From the NCBI RefSeq assembly GCF_963169125.1, contig NC_084797.1, forward strand, positions 94,583,868-94,647,867: a stretch of 64,000 bases of DNA, read 5' to 3'. This DNA is from Humulus lupulus (lineage: Eukaryota > Streptophyta > Magnoliopsida > Rosales > Cannabaceae). Of the stretch, positions 43,885-56,110 are shown piece after piece. How positions within the stretch are numbered: position 1 is the stretch's first letter; each line of letters begins with the position of its first letter. The notes below the pieces were generated by a model. That model was not told where the DNA came from and made no database searches. It worked only from the letters and a program-made list of their open reading frames with translations. Both the position numbers and the translations under genes were made by a program.

Positions 43885-46170
43885 TGTAGCGTCCCAAATT
43901 TGCTAATAAGGCTTAGGGCATTGATTAGCGTGCCTGGAGGGAAATAATTGATTTAATTATGTTAATAAATAAATTTGATGATTATGTGATTAGAAATGCA
44001 TGTTTAGGTGAATTAAATATGCATGTGGGCCCCATTTGGCTATTAGGGACATATTTGTAATTTTAGCCCGTTAAGGGCATAAATGCAATATTTGTATATA
44101 TTGTGATTGATACCATGAGTGAGTGGTGATATATTTGTGATGCACGATCTGAGACAGTCCTAGGGAGCAGTTTAGCTAGAAAGTCATAAAAGGGTCGAAT
44201 ACCCGGCTCGAGAGGAGCCTAGGGGAATTTCGGGAACGTAACATGTGCTTGGGAATTGTTGAGTAATGGGTAGTAATTTGGCAATGATTTGGACATGTGG
44301 GATTAGACGGAGATTTATAGGAACAATCGAGAATTAGGCGGATATGACAAATGACGAAATTGACTGTAGTGGCACGTGAGAACTTAGATTAACATAAGTG
44401 GTAATTTGATATTTTGGTAAGGATATACATGGTTTAGAGCAGGCTGGGTATTCTAGAGAAGTCACTGGAATTAAGGAGAAGGAAAGGCTGGTGTAGAGCA
44501 GGTTGCTCTATCTCCCTCTCCATCGATTTTTTTTCTCTCTCTCTTTCTTGTGGATTTGAGGCTGAAGCTTTAGGAAAACTGAAGGTTGAGGCAATTAAAG
44601 TTAGCTCAAGGTAGTAAAAATTAGAGGTAAGATCCCGGACTTGATCTTTATGATGAATTTCGCTAGGATTAGACGTTTGCATGGATATGGATTCTAATTT
44701 GGATGTTGTTGAGTATATAAATTGTTTCTGAGATTTGTGTGGAAGGAAAGTGTACACTTGATTCTAGATTAAATTGGTGTTTGGAGTATGAAATTGAGGT
44801 TTATGCTTGAGGAAAACACAAGAAAAATGGTAAATTTCTGGGTTTGGAGGCTCGAGCCGCGACCTTATTCTTCTGGCGCTGCGGCCCGTGTGTGGCGAAG
44901 AGGCTGGAAGCCTTAGTCTGCCAAGGCACGCTGCAGCCCAAGGTTTGTATTGCCATAACCCGTGTCCCTCATCATAGAGATATTTTTCCTTTTACTTGAT
45001 CGCCCCGCGACCCTTAAGGGGCTGGGTCATGGCTCAAATTCAAAATATTGGTTGTTTGAAGGTTTTTAGCTTGGGAACCCAAATGTTAAGGCTTGGAAAA
45101 GATTTTACCACCCAGTTTGGTAGAATCCAAGGTCCGGAGGCTAAAAATATATTTTGAAGTTATTTGTTAGATTGGAACTTGATGGATGGCTATTATGAAT
45201 AAGTTGTGACTAGGTTTCCAATGAGGCTCGGGTTACAGGACTGTGCTGGAGATTGCGGTGCTCAGCAACCTTGGGACACAGGTAAGAAAGTTGTTGTACC
45301 CGTAGAGCAGGGCGTGGCCATATTGTTTGTATTGTACGGCATGGCCATATGTGATTGAATTGCAGGGAGTAGCCCTATTGTTTATGCTTAGTATATGTTT
45401 AAATATTTGATGATATTATGTTATTTGGTGCATATTTGTGAATGAACGACGAAGGTCAGGAGTGTCAAAGGCCGAGAATGGCAGAAATCCGAGTACAGTA
45501 AGGGGCTGAGAATGGCGTTGAGCACGCAGAGTGAAAAGCCGAGTACGGCAAAGGGTCAGGAACGGCGTTGGGCATGCGGAGTGCAAGCTCTTAGGGAAAG
45601 ACCCTCCTAGGATGCTGGAGTCATCCTCCCGGTGAAGACCACGAACCCAAGGCTTGGTAAAGCGCCTGAGATGGCATGGCCGCTATGTGTTTACCCTGTT
45701 GGTTGCTTTGTTATATGTTGTTTATAAATATGCATATGTTATTTGTTTTGTGTTCAGTTTTCTTTCTGGGCTTCATCTCACGGTTGCTTTATGGTCCAGG
45801 TAAGGGCTAAGGAAAGGTCGACCAACCATGAGTACGGAGAGTGTGGAGCAATGGGTACATGTTCGGCCTACCTGGCCGCCACGGCTAGGGTTATTTTGGG
45901 AAAATGAAATGTACTGTAATAGTTTTTTTGTCGCCTAAGTCGACCACGTGTAAATTTTGATCTGTAATATATATTTTCTAAACAGAATTTTGGGATCCCA
46001 ATTGTATAACTTTCTAAAATTTCAATAAATAACCCAATGTTTTATATTTAATGACTTTTAACGGGTTTTATCTTTATTTAGTCACACTTTTAACCTAAAA
46101 CCTCGATTAGCGAGTTAGTGGCACGTTTTAAACTCACTCAGTAACGAATCTAAGGAAGTAGGGCGTTACA
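43885..46170 (+). repeat. 5' LTR of element C
   Basis: 2286 bp, TGTAGCGTCCCAAATTTGCT ... GTAGGGCGTTACA. Donor-like GTAAG sites lie near 44627, 45282 and 45800; a GCCGCGACC / GCGCTGCGGCCC block near 44855-44890; repeated GGCGTGGCC / GCATGGCC text at 45308-45380; GGCCGAG/ACGGC-rich text at 45445-45570; and a TTTATAAATA box at 45721. Confidence 0.93.
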
Positions 46171-46173
46171 ACT

Positions 46174-46190
46174 TGGTATAAGAACATGCC
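46174..46190 (+). other. Primer binding site of element C
   Basis: TGGTATAAGAACATGCC, three bases after the LTR. It matches the tRNA-Met site TGGTATCAGAGCATGCC except for two C/G to A changes. Confidence 0.8.
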
Positions 46191-46512
46191 ACGTTTTATG
46201 GTTCCTGTCGATCGACCGAACATGTATACTTGCTGCTAGTGACAAGCTCGACTGAGGGTTGGTTGGTAATTATTGAATTACATGTTTAAATGCTTGCTAA
46301 AGTGCTCTATTTGGTTGAGTATTTTAATAGAGCATGATGAATGAGTTGATATATGCATGATGATAGGGTATGGCCCCTTTGATTGTTGTATGCTATTTGT
46401 GTTATGTAGATTTTTTTATTGTGGTTGGTTGATGCGAATTGGGAGGTGGTTTTTTTGGATGTTGTTATCATGCCTGATAAAAAACGTCATTGATTGCAGG
46501 CATATTGTGAGA

Positions 46513-47556
46513 ATGCCTCGGCGATCAATTAGACTCCGCGACAATAGGGCCGAGGATGACAACCAGGGTCAAGACCCTCCATTTGCCCCACCGAATTGGC
46601 AACAGTTATTTGCCGAGATGGAAGCTAGACTTCACCGAACAGAAGAAGAGCTTCAATAGTTGTGGCAATAGGCCCCTCCTCAGGGCATTAGGTTGTAGGT
46701 TCCACAGGCTATTGCACTGGTGCTAGTCGAGCCTGTTGTGGAAAATAGATGGGAACCTTTGTATGAGAGGTTTAGGAAGCAGCATCCTCCCACCTTCGAG
46801 GGTGGACCAGACCCACTGCGGGAAGAGCAGTGGATAAACATAATTTCTTCCATCCTCGATTTCTTGAGGGTGGAAGGGAATGAGAGAGTAGCTTAAGCCA
46901 GCTACATGTTGAGAGAAGACGCCCACACCTGGTGGGATGTTGTGTCGTAGAGAAGGAATGTTACAGTTATGATCTGGGAAGAGTTTAGGAATATTTTTTA
47001 TGAGAAGTATTACAGTGTCGCAGTCCAAGTTGAGAAGGTTGATGAGTTTACAAACCTAACTCAGAATCGAATGACGGTTACTGAGTATGCTTTGAAGTTT
47101 GACCTATTAGCGGTGTTTGCGCTGGATTTGTTGCCGACTAACATGGCACAGAGAGATCAGTTTGTGCGGGGATTGAATGTTATGATCACTCGTGACGTCA
47201 AGATAACCTTGGATCCGGGGACTACCACTTATGCACAGGTAGTGGACAAGGCCCTTAGAGCTGAGGGGGCCGAGGATCAGATATGGAGAGAGGGTGCTAC
47301 TAGGCATGATGCTCGGAGGACGATGCCTCCTTTTACTGGATCGAGTCGGGGTAGTGGCCCCAGTGAGCAGAAGAGAAAAGCTTCAGACTCTTCTGTTCCT
47401 CCTAGCTCAAATAGGAGGGCACGGGTGCTTTCAGCGACCGTCAGGGTGAGGGATACAACTGGAGGGGTATCCCAGTGTTTCCTTGGTGCAGACGATGACA
47501 TCAGGAAGAGTGCAGGATCAGGGCCTACTTTACTTGTGGGAGGATTAGAAATTTGA
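46513..47556 (+). pseudogene. Gag of element C
   Basis: Starts MPRRSIRLRDNRAEDDNQGQ, then NWQQLFAEMEARLHRTEEEL, FEGGPDPLREEQWINIISSI, MLREDAHTWWDVV and the capsid block WEEFRNIFYEKYYSVAVQVE through TEYALKFDLLAVFA and FVRGLNVMITRDVK. One frame runs the full length but has about five stops (first at 46657). A basic Ser-rich tail follows. The zinc knuckle lies beyond 47500 in another frame and is damaged: the text reads FTCGRIRNLSKDFPQA, with the histidine and last cysteine lost. Confidence 0.85.
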
Positions 47557-48322
47557 GTAAAGATTTCCCACAAGCCAGAAAGGAAGAGTCAAAACAGAGT
47601 GATAATCTCGCTCCTGCCAGAGTATTCACCTTGACCCAGAATGAGGCTGAGGCTAGCCCCTCAGTCGTGACAGGTCAGATTTCTGTGTTGGTTCTTCTTT
47701 TAATGCATTGATTGATTTGGGGACTACTCATTCATTTGTTTTTGCTAGAGTGATAGATCAGCTGTGTAGACCTAGTGATTTGTATGCTATGGGATTTCAA
47801 ACTTTGCTACCGACTGGGGAACTGGTAGTCTCTAGGAGATGTGTTAGAGCATTGCAAGTATAGATAGACAGTAGAGAGTTGTCTGTTGATCTGATTGACT
47901 TAGTGATGGATGACTTCGATATGATCCTGGGGATGGATTGGTTATCAAAGTACAGGGCGATGATTAACTGCAAGCACATGATGGTGACCTTTTAACTGGA
48001 AAGGGTGGTGGCATTTGTATTCATGGGGACAATGAGTGGACCGCGAGTACCTAGGATTTCAGCACTGAAGGCTAGAGACCTGATGCAAGAAGGTTGCATA
48101 GGATTCCTAGCAAACATTGTGGATACCTCTAGGGTTATGTCAGTTGTATCGAGTGAGACCAGATTGGTATGTGAGTTTCTAGATTTCTTCCCCACAGAAT
48201 TGCCAGGATTACCACCACATTGAGAGATCAAGTTTATTATAGAGTTAGCACTGGAGGCGGAGCCAGTATCTAGAACACCTTATAGAATGGCTCCGGCAGA
48301 GTTGAAGGAACTGAAGATTTAG
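47557..48322 (+). pseudogene. Protease and linker of element C
   Basis: The aspartic protease active site, normally DSGATHSFV, reads DLGTTHSFV at 47714-47740. The conserved end FDMILGMDWLSKYRAMINC and the linker before reverse transcriptase (CEFLDFFPTELPGLPPH, then PYRMAPAELKELK) are recognisable. Stops (47994, 48222 and just before 48323) and a frame change separate the parts. Confidence 0.8.
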
Positions 48323-49357
48323 TTGCAAGAGTTACTGGATTTGGGATTCATCAGACCGAGTTTTTTGCCATGGGGTGCTCCAGTATTGTTCGTCAAGAAG
48401 ATGGATGGATCCTTAAGGATGTGTATTGACTTCAGAGAGCTGAACATTAAGAAAAAGTATCCACTACCTAGGATCGATGACTTGTTTGGTCAGCTACATG
48501 GGAAGACAATGTTCTCTAAGATTGACCTTCGGTCAGGCTATGACCAGTTAAGGATAAAATATGAGGACATACCAAAGACTGCTTTCTGCACAAGGTATGG
48601 TCATTCTGAATTCCTGGTTATGTCATTTGGGTTAACCAATTCCCCAGCAGCCTTTATGGATTTGATGAATAGGGTCTTCAAGGACTATTTGGAAAAGTTT
48701 GTGATCTTATTCATTGATGACATACTGGTGTACTCTAAGTCAGAGACAGAGCACGAGCAGCATTTGCGCTTGGTATTACAGCGGTTGAGGGAGCATAGGT
48801 TATATGCTAAGTTCAGCAAGTGTGAGTTTTGGTTACCACAAGTAACATTTCTAGGTCATATTGTCCATAAGGAGGGGATTCTGGTTGATCCAAGAAAAAT
48901 TGAGGCAGTAAGAGATTGGCCTAGGCTGAGCAGTGTACCAGAAGTTAAGAGCTTCTTGGGATCAGCAGGGTACTATAGGCAGTTCATCGAGGGATTCTCC
49001 AGAAGAGCCACACCATTGACCGAGTTGACACGTAAGAAGACTAAGTATGTGTGGACAGACATGTGCGAGAAAAAATTCAAGGAATTGAAGCGGCGACTGA
49101 TCACCGCTCCATTATTGAGTCTGTCATTAGACAATGAGAGGTTTGTAGTTTATTGTGATGTTTCCAGACAGGGATTGGGATGTGTACTGATGCAAGCCAG
49201 AAAGGTGATAGCCTACGCATTGAGACAACTGAAGGAGTATGCGCAGAGTTATCCCACACATGATCTAGAATTTGCAATGGTGGTATTTGCATTTAAGGTT
49301 TGGAGACATTATTTATATGGTGAGAAGTGTGAATATACATCGAACATAAGAGTTTGA
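48323..49357 (+). pseudogene. Reverse transcriptase and RNase H start of element C
   Basis: 344 open codons. [82 protein letters not shown] and the catalytic [14 protein letters not shown] are followed by [16 protein letters not shown] and the RNase H start [18 protein letters not shown]. The NKVTVKNKYPLP segment usual for the clade is shortened to [10 protein letters not shown] frameshift around 49340 moves the rest of RNase H to another frame. Confidence 0.92.
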
Positions 49358-49715
49358 AGTACTTCTTTACTCAGAAGGATCTGAATATGTGCCAGAGACG
49401 TTGGCTGGAATTGGTAAAGGATTACGATTGTGATATTCTATATCATATTGGGAAGGCAAATGTGGTGGCTGACGCACTAAGTCAGAAGGGCCAAGGACAG
49501 TTGTTCAGTTCGAGTAAGATATCAGATAAGTTAGCTGAAGAGATGAGTAGAGTGGGTATAAAGTTGGTGGTTGGTTAGTTAGCCAACATCACTCTTCAGT
49601 CTACACTCCTTGAGAGGATCAAGGAGGCACAGGTGGAGGATCCCCAGTTGATAGAGCATTAAGAGAGTGTCTTAGCCAGAGTGGCTAAGGAGTTCTCTAT
49701 TTTTGTGATGGGACT
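49358..49715 (+). pseudogene. RNase H C-terminal part of element C
   Basis: [20 protein letters not shown], then [20 protein letters not shown], which carries the final RNase H aspartate. The connection domain to integrase follows, with stops at 49576 and 49660. Confidence 0.8.
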
Positions 49716-50862
49716 ACTAAAGTACAAGGGCCAGATTTGCATTATGATTGATTCGGGTATTCAGCGAGAGATACTAGATGAGTCTCATATCACCCCCTAT
49801 TCTTTACATCTGGGTACGACGAAGATGTACCAAGATTTGAGGACTCTGTATTGGTGGCCGGGAATGAAGAGGCATGTGGTAGATTATGTGGCCAAGTGTT
49901 TGAATTGTTAGCAGGCTAAGGCTGAACATCAGAGGCCAGTAGGCTTGTTGCAGCCTCTAGGGATTCTTAAGTGGAAATGGGAGGATATCACCATGGACTT
50001 CGTGGTTGGATGGTCGAAGATCATGGGACAACATGATTCCGTGTGGGTAATTAAGGATAGGTATACCAAGTCTGCCCACTTTTTGCCTGTGAGGATGACA
50101 TATACTATGGAGCGGTATCCTGAATTGGATGTCAAGGAAATTGTACGAATTCATGGGGCTCTGAGGTCAATGGTATCCGACAGGGACCCCACCTTCACCT
50201 CCAAGTTTTGGGAGAGCCTATAGAAGGCTATGGGCACATAGTTGTGGTGTAGTATTGCTTACCATCCTCAGACGGACGAACAATCTGAGAGGACAATTCA
50301 GATACCGGAGGATATGCTACGAGCCTGTGTGTTGGATTTTGGGGAATCTTAGTGTAAGTATCTCCCTTTGATTGAGTTTTCGTACAATAACAGTTATCAG
50401 GCGACTATCGGAGTGGCTACATATGAGATGTTATATGGGAGGAAGTGCAGAACACCTAGACATTAGGACGAGATGGGTGAGAGAAGGTATCTTGGTCCCG
50501 AGGTTGTTTAGAGGACCAATGAGGTGATTGAAAAGATTAGAGCTCAAATGCTCGCCTCCCAGAGTCGCCAGAAGAGTTACTTAGACTTGAGATGTAGGAG
50601 CATAGAGTTTCAAGTTGGTTACCATGTATTTCTCAGAGTTTCTCCCTTGAGAGGAGTGAAACGGTTTGGTGTACGGGGCAAGCTGAACTCTAGGTTTGTT
50701 GGCCCCTTTGAGATTCTGGAATGGGTTGGAGAGATAACTTACATATTGGTGATACCTCCAGCTCTATCAGGGGTTCACAGTGTGTTTCATGTATCCATGC
50801 TCTGGAAGTATATATCAAATTCAACGCATGTGTTGAGTTATGAGAAATTCGAACTGGATTAG
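49716..50862 (+). pseudogene. Integrase of element C
   Basis: The zinc finger is intact in its H-H-C-C pattern: SHITPYSLHLGTTKMYQDLR ... VVDYVAKCLNC. The core has the first D in ITMDFVVG, the second D in MVSDRDPTFTSKFWESL and E in DEQSERTIQ. The C-terminal GPY-type region shows GKLNSRFVGPFEILEWVGEI and VHSVFHVSMLWKY. Stops at 49909, 50222 and several places to 50512 break it. Confidence 0.88.
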
Positions 50863-51034
50863 AATCTATTGTATGAGGAGAAGCCGGTTCAGATTCTTGA
50901 CCAAGATGATAAAGTCTTGCGGAGAAAGACCATCGCCTTAGTGAAAGTGTTGTGGAGGAACAACAAAGTTGAAGAGGCGACTTGGGAACTTGAGATAGAT
51001 ATGTGGGATCGGTATCCCGAGTTATTCAGGTAAT
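50863..51034 (+). pseudogene. Chromodomain-like tail of element C
   Basis: PVQILDQDDKVLRRKTIALV, VLWRNNKVEEATWELE and DRYPELF form the short chromodomain-type module that ends Tekay integrases and is thought to guide integration to heterochromatin. It is open but follows a broken upstream frame. Confidence 0.8.
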
Positions 51035-51054
51035 TTCGAGGACAAAATTTCTAT

Positions 51055-51068
51055 AAGGAGGGGATAGT
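51055..51068 (+). other. Polypurine tract of element C
   Basis: AAGGAGGGGATAGT directly before the 3' LTR; almost the same as the tract of element F (AGGAGGGGATAGT). Confidence 0.85.
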
Positions 51069-52288
51069 TGTAGCGTCCCAAATTTGCTAATAAGGCTTAG
51101 GGCCTTAATTAGAGTGCATGGAGGTCAATAATTGATTTAATTACGTTAATATACGAATTTTATGATTATGTGATTAGAAATGGATGTTTAGGTGAATTAA
51201 ATATGCATGTGGGCCCTATTTGGCTATTAGGGGCATATTTGTAATTTTAGCCCGTTGGGGGCATAAATGCAATATTTGTGTATATTGTGATTGATACCAC
51301 GAGTGAGTGGTGATATATTTGTGATGCATGAACTGAGACTGCCATAGGGAGCAATTTAGCAAGGAAGTCACAATGAGGTCGAATACCCAGCTCAGGAGGA
51401 GCCTAGGGGTATTTTGGGAACGTAATGTGTGTTCAGGATTTATCGAGTAATGGGTAGTATTTAGTAATTATTTATAAATGTCAAGATTAGACAGGGATTT
51501 ATAGGAACACTCGAGGATTAGCAGGATATGACAAATGACAAAATTGACCTTAGCGGCACTTGAGAACCTAGATTGACTTAAGGGGAAATTTGTTCTTTTG
51601 GTAAGGATATACATGGTTTAGAGCAGGCTGGGTATTCTAGAGAAGTCACTGGAATTAAGGAGAAGGAAAGGAAGCAAAAATAGATAGTTTCTCTCTGCTC
51701 TCTCTCCCTCTCCATTGGGTCTTTTTCTCTCTCTCTTCCTTGTGGATTTGAGGCTGAAGCTTTAGGAAAACTGAAGGTTGAGGCAATTAAAGTTAGCTCA
51801 GGGTCGAGTACAAATCAGAGGTAAGCTCTTTGACTTGATCTTTATGTTGAATTCTGCTAGGATTAGAGGTTTGCATGGAAATGGATTACAAGTATGATTT
51901 TGGATGTTGTTGAGTATATAAATTGTTTTTGAGATTTGTTATAGAGTCTAGATTGTGTGGAAGGAAAGTGTAGGCTTGGTTATGGGAAAATACAGGAAAA
52001 ATGGTGATTAATAGGGTTTGGAGGCTCGAGTCGCGACCCTTTTCCTCAGGCACAACGACCCGTGTCCCACAAAAGAGTGGCATTTGCCTCTGACTTGAGC
52101 GTGCTGCAGCTTTTAAGGGGAGGGGCTGTGACTCAAATTCAAAATATTGGCTGTTTCAAGGTTTTAGCTCGGGAACCCAAATGTTAAGGCTGGAGAAGAA
52201 TTTTACCACCAAGTTTGGTAGAATCCAAGGTCCCGGAGACTAGAATTATATTTCAAAGTTATTTGTTGGATTAGAACTTGATGGATTG
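51069..52288 (+). repeat. 3' LTR of element C, left part
   Basis: Starts TGTAGCGTCCCAAATTTGCT; it is interrupted after GGATTG by element D and continues at 59083. It is visibly diverged from the 5' LTR, more than the D or F pairs are. Confidence 0.9.
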
Positions 52289-53687
52289 TGTTGAGTCTAG
52301 TTTTTGTCATGTTTAGGTGATGTTTTAAGTAATCTTTTATTTCGTTTTTCTTTCATTTAGTGCGGGTTTATGCTTTGTTTGTTTGTCTTTGTGAATATCA
52401 GGAAGAATTGAGCACTTGGAGGAAAATGTCAAAGAAAGGGAAGAAATAACCAAGTTTCTGAACATATTTTGAGAAAGAATGGATCTCAGCATAATTTGGA
52501 AGTGTTGGTGAATTTTTTGGATGAAAACTTGAAAAATTGAGAAATCCCTTAAGAGCCACGGCATGAGCAAAGTAGAGTCGCGGCTAGGTGGTGAAACAGA
52601 ACCACTGTTTTGAAGGAGATCCATGGGCCACGGCATGGCTAGAGAAGGCCGCGGCATAGATGGGCATCAACCTAGAATTCGTCGACACGGGTCGCGGCAT
52701 GGCTGACAAATGCCGGGGCATGGAGAGAACCTATCGCCCAGGAATATAACACGGGCCGCGGCATGTTGTATGTAGAGCCGCGGCCCGCCTCTCTTAAAAA
52801 TTGAATCCTAGGTTTTTATAAGGCGAAAAAAGAGAGAAGAAACGATGGACGGACTGGGGGAGAAGTTCTTGCTTGAAGGCTGAAGGCTTGGAGTATTTTT
52901 ATCTACATGTTTTTTTTCTACTTTCTGATGTTATCTTTAATTTTTGTTGTGATTAGCATTATGATTATGAACTAATTTTCTGTTTAGGATGTTTAATTAA
53001 ATCAATTGAATCCCTATTATGAACTAATGCAATTTAAATTCTCTTCTTCTTCAATCTTCTTCAATTCCATATAACCTGTTCTTATAGACTGATTATTGAT
53101 TGGCCATCTTTAGTCATATATATATGTTTTTAAGTCAAAATCTGAGAAGTGAGATTTAAATCTGCTGTGGTTATATTGGACATAATTCTAATTTGGAACG
53201 AAAGTATCTCAATTAATTGTGTAATTGTTTATTAAGTTGTCAAGATTAATGCTACCTTTGTGGTTCAATTTACCATAGTAATATAGGAAATTGTCACCTA
53301 GGTTGAGTTTATAATTCATAGTATGATTATAGGCTGCTGTATCAACTTGTTAAATGAATTAGGCAAAAAGAAGAAGAATTCATATTTGCATTAGGGAATA
53401 ATAGGGAGGATAGTTGATGAGATTAAATATCCTAATTGTTTCTATAGTGGTTAAATCAAAAGTTTTACTATTAGTTTTTATTCCATTTAATTTTCAATTG
53501 TTGTTTCTGAACTTTTTAGTTTCTTTTGCTGTGTCTACAAAAATCAAGAATTTTAATTAATCAAATAGAATTAAAAAGATTGATTGATTGGTAATTGATA
53601 AATCAGTCCTTGAGGACGATACTTGGTTTTTACCATTTTATTACAAATTGCGACTGTGTGCACTTGCATATCAAAAATATCGCAACA
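52289..53687 (+). repeat. 5' LTR of element D
   Basis: TGTTGAGTCTAGTTTTTGTC ... ATATCGCAACA. A block of repeated GCCGCGGCATG-like words lies at 52550-52793, just upstream of a TTTTTATAAGG TATA-like box at about 52812-52822. Confidence 0.95.
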
Positions 53688-53693
53688 AGTTTT

Positions 53694-53711
53694 TGGCGCC
53701 GTTGCCGGGGA
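53694..53711 (+). other. Primer binding site of element D
   Basis: TGGCGCCGTTGCCGGGGA, six bases after the LTR. This is the established Athila-type site, complementary to tRNA-Asp. Confidence 0.9.
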
Positions 53712-53935
53712 CTGAAAATAATTATCAATATCAGTCTAATTAATTTTTATTCTAATTTGATTTTAATTTCTCTTGTTTTTAATCTGTTTAGTTGCTTAAT
53801 TTGTCTATCTCAGGTCAATTTTGGTATATGCGTGGCAGAAGAGGAGCAGACAGTCTTGTTCCTTTGAATCCTGAGATTGAAAAGTCTTGTAAGCAAATCA
53901 GAAAGAACAAGAGGGAGGCCCAGAAATCTGTGAAG

Positions 53936-55514
53936 ATGGCACAGAATGAAGGGGATGGCAGGAATGTTCTAATTCCTGGAATTGTACAAGGGGGTAGGCT
54001 CAGAACAATGCTGAGAGGAGCCTGAGAGATTATGTACTGCCCACTCTGACGGGAGTACAAAATAGTATACGCCCACCAGCTGTAGAGGCTAACAACTTTG
54101 AAATCAAGCCAGCTATTCTACAAATGGTGCAATCCTCTGTTCAATTTAATGGGTTGCCTTCTGAAGATCCTCACACCCATTTGTCTAATTTTTTGGAGCT
54201 GTGTGGAACTTTTAGATACAATGGGGTGAGTGATGACGCTATTAAGCTTAGGCTTTTCCCATTTTCTTTGAGGGACAGAGCTAAAAGTTGGCTGAACTCG
54301 TTGCAACCAAACTCTATTGTCACCTAGCAAGATCTAGCTCAGAAGTTTTTGTCAAAATTCTTACCTCCTTCCAAAGCTGCTAAATTGAGGGGAGAGATTA
54401 ATAATTTTTGCCAGAATGATGGAGAGTCTTTGTATGAAGCTTGGGAACGGTTCAAGGAACTCTTGAGAAGATGTCCTCATCATGGCATTGAACAGTGGAT
54501 GTTAGTACAGAATTTTTACAATGGTTTATGTCCTATAACCAGAACCATTATTGATGCTGCAGCGGGTGGTACTTTTATGAGCAAGAGTGCAACTGGTGCT
54601 TATGAGCTGCTGGAGGACATGGCCACAAACAATCATCAGTAGTCTGAGGAAAGATCATCGGGGGTCAGAAAGGTAGCTGGGGTGCGTGAGCTGGATGCCA
54701 TTACTGCTTTCACAGCTCAGGTAGCTACACTCACTAAACAATTACAACAGAGCATTGTATCTGCTAATGCGGTTCAAATGGCAGCTAGGTGTGAAATCTG
54801 TGGTGGTCCTCACTCTTTTGACCAGTGTCCTACCAGTATTAATAATAACATTCTGATGGATCAAGCTCAGGTTCAAGCGGTGGGAAACTTTCAGAGGCCA
54901 TTCAATAATCCATTCTCCAATACTTACAATCCTGGGTGGCGAAATCATCCTAATTTTTCTTGGAGGAATAATCATGGCCAGCAACCTCAGTTTCAGGGTC
55001 AATTTCAGAATAATATGCCTTAGCCACCAATGCATCAAGCCTCTTCATCACAATATCCTAGGCCTCAACAATCAGTGAATCAAGCTCCACCTGAAAGGCC
55101 TAATGAATTACAAGCTGCATTGTTGACCCTCACCAACACTCAAACACAGTTTATGACAGAAACTCGCTCATCCATCAGGAATCTTGAGATGCAAGTTGGT
55201 CAATTGGAAAATATGTTACAAAGTAGGCCTCAAGGAAATTTTCCAAGTAATACAGAGGTGAATCCTAAAGAGCAGTGCAATGCAATCTCTTTGAGGAGTG
55301 GGAAGAATTTGGAAGAGCCAATCAAGAAGTCTATACCTGCACAAAAAGTTGACGTTGAGAATGAGGGTAAGGTAGAAGAAGAGGTTATTGAAGACCTTAA
55401 GAAGAATCAGTCCCCAGTGAGTTATGAGCACCACATCAAGATTCCATATCCTCAGCGACTTCAAAAGAAGACTCTTGACAAAAATTTTTCGAAGTTTCTA
55501 GATATTTTTTGAAA
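53936..55514 (+). pseudogene. Gag of element D (Athila)
   Basis: Starts MAQNEGDGRNVLIPGIVQGG; one frameshift near 54020 leads to the main frame. The capsid block reads [60 protein letters not shown] and FLSKFLPPSKAAKLRGEINN. A zinc knuckle CEICGGPHSFDQCP (C-X2-C-X3-H-X4-C) sits near 54790-54830 and is intact. An Asn/Gln-rich linker and the ISLRSGKNLEEP motif follow. Stops at 54328, 54643, 55024 and 55513 each look like single-base changes. Confidence 0.9.
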
Positions 55515-56110
55515 ACTTCACATTAACATACCTTTTGCCGAGGCACTTGAACAAATGCCAAGTTATGTGAAGTTAATGAAGGAAATATTGTCCAAGAAGA
55601 GGAAGATGGAGGATTATGAGACGGTGGCACTCACTGAAGAGTGTAGCACCATTCTGCAAAGGAAGCTTCCTCAGAAACTGAGAGATCCTAGGAGTTTCAC
55701 AATACCCTGCACTATTGGGAATTTTGAGAGTATGAATGCTCTATGTGATTTGTGGGCAAGCATTAATCTAATGCCGCTTTCTGTGTTCAGAAGATTGAAG
55801 CTTGGGGAAGCAAGACCTACAACAGTGACTCTTCAGTTGGCAGACAGATCAATAGCACATCCTCGGGGTATTATTGAAGACGTTTTGGTAAAAGTGGACA
55901 AGTTCATCTTCCCAGCAGACTTTGTTGTACTTGATATGGAGGAGGATTCCAACGTCCCAATCATTCTTGGAAGACCATTCTTAGCCACATGACGAGCTTT
56001 AATCGATGTACAAAAGGTGGAGTTAAGGTTGCGAGTCCAAAATGAGGAAATAAGTTTTAATGTTTTTACAGCAACTGAAATTCCTACCTGTTGTAGAGTT
56101 GATGTGGTGA
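55515..56110 (+). pseudogene. Aspartic protease of element D
   Basis: The text KLHINIPFAEALEQMPSYVK, then LPQKLRDPRSFTIPCTIGNF, leads to the active site, which should read CDLGASIN but is CDLWASINLMPLSVF (GGG to TGG, 55753-55755). The protease ends in VPIILGRPFLAT followed by a stop (55993) and continues as RALIDVQKVELRL. The catalytic glycine is lost, so the domain is dead even apart from the stops. Confidence 0.88.
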
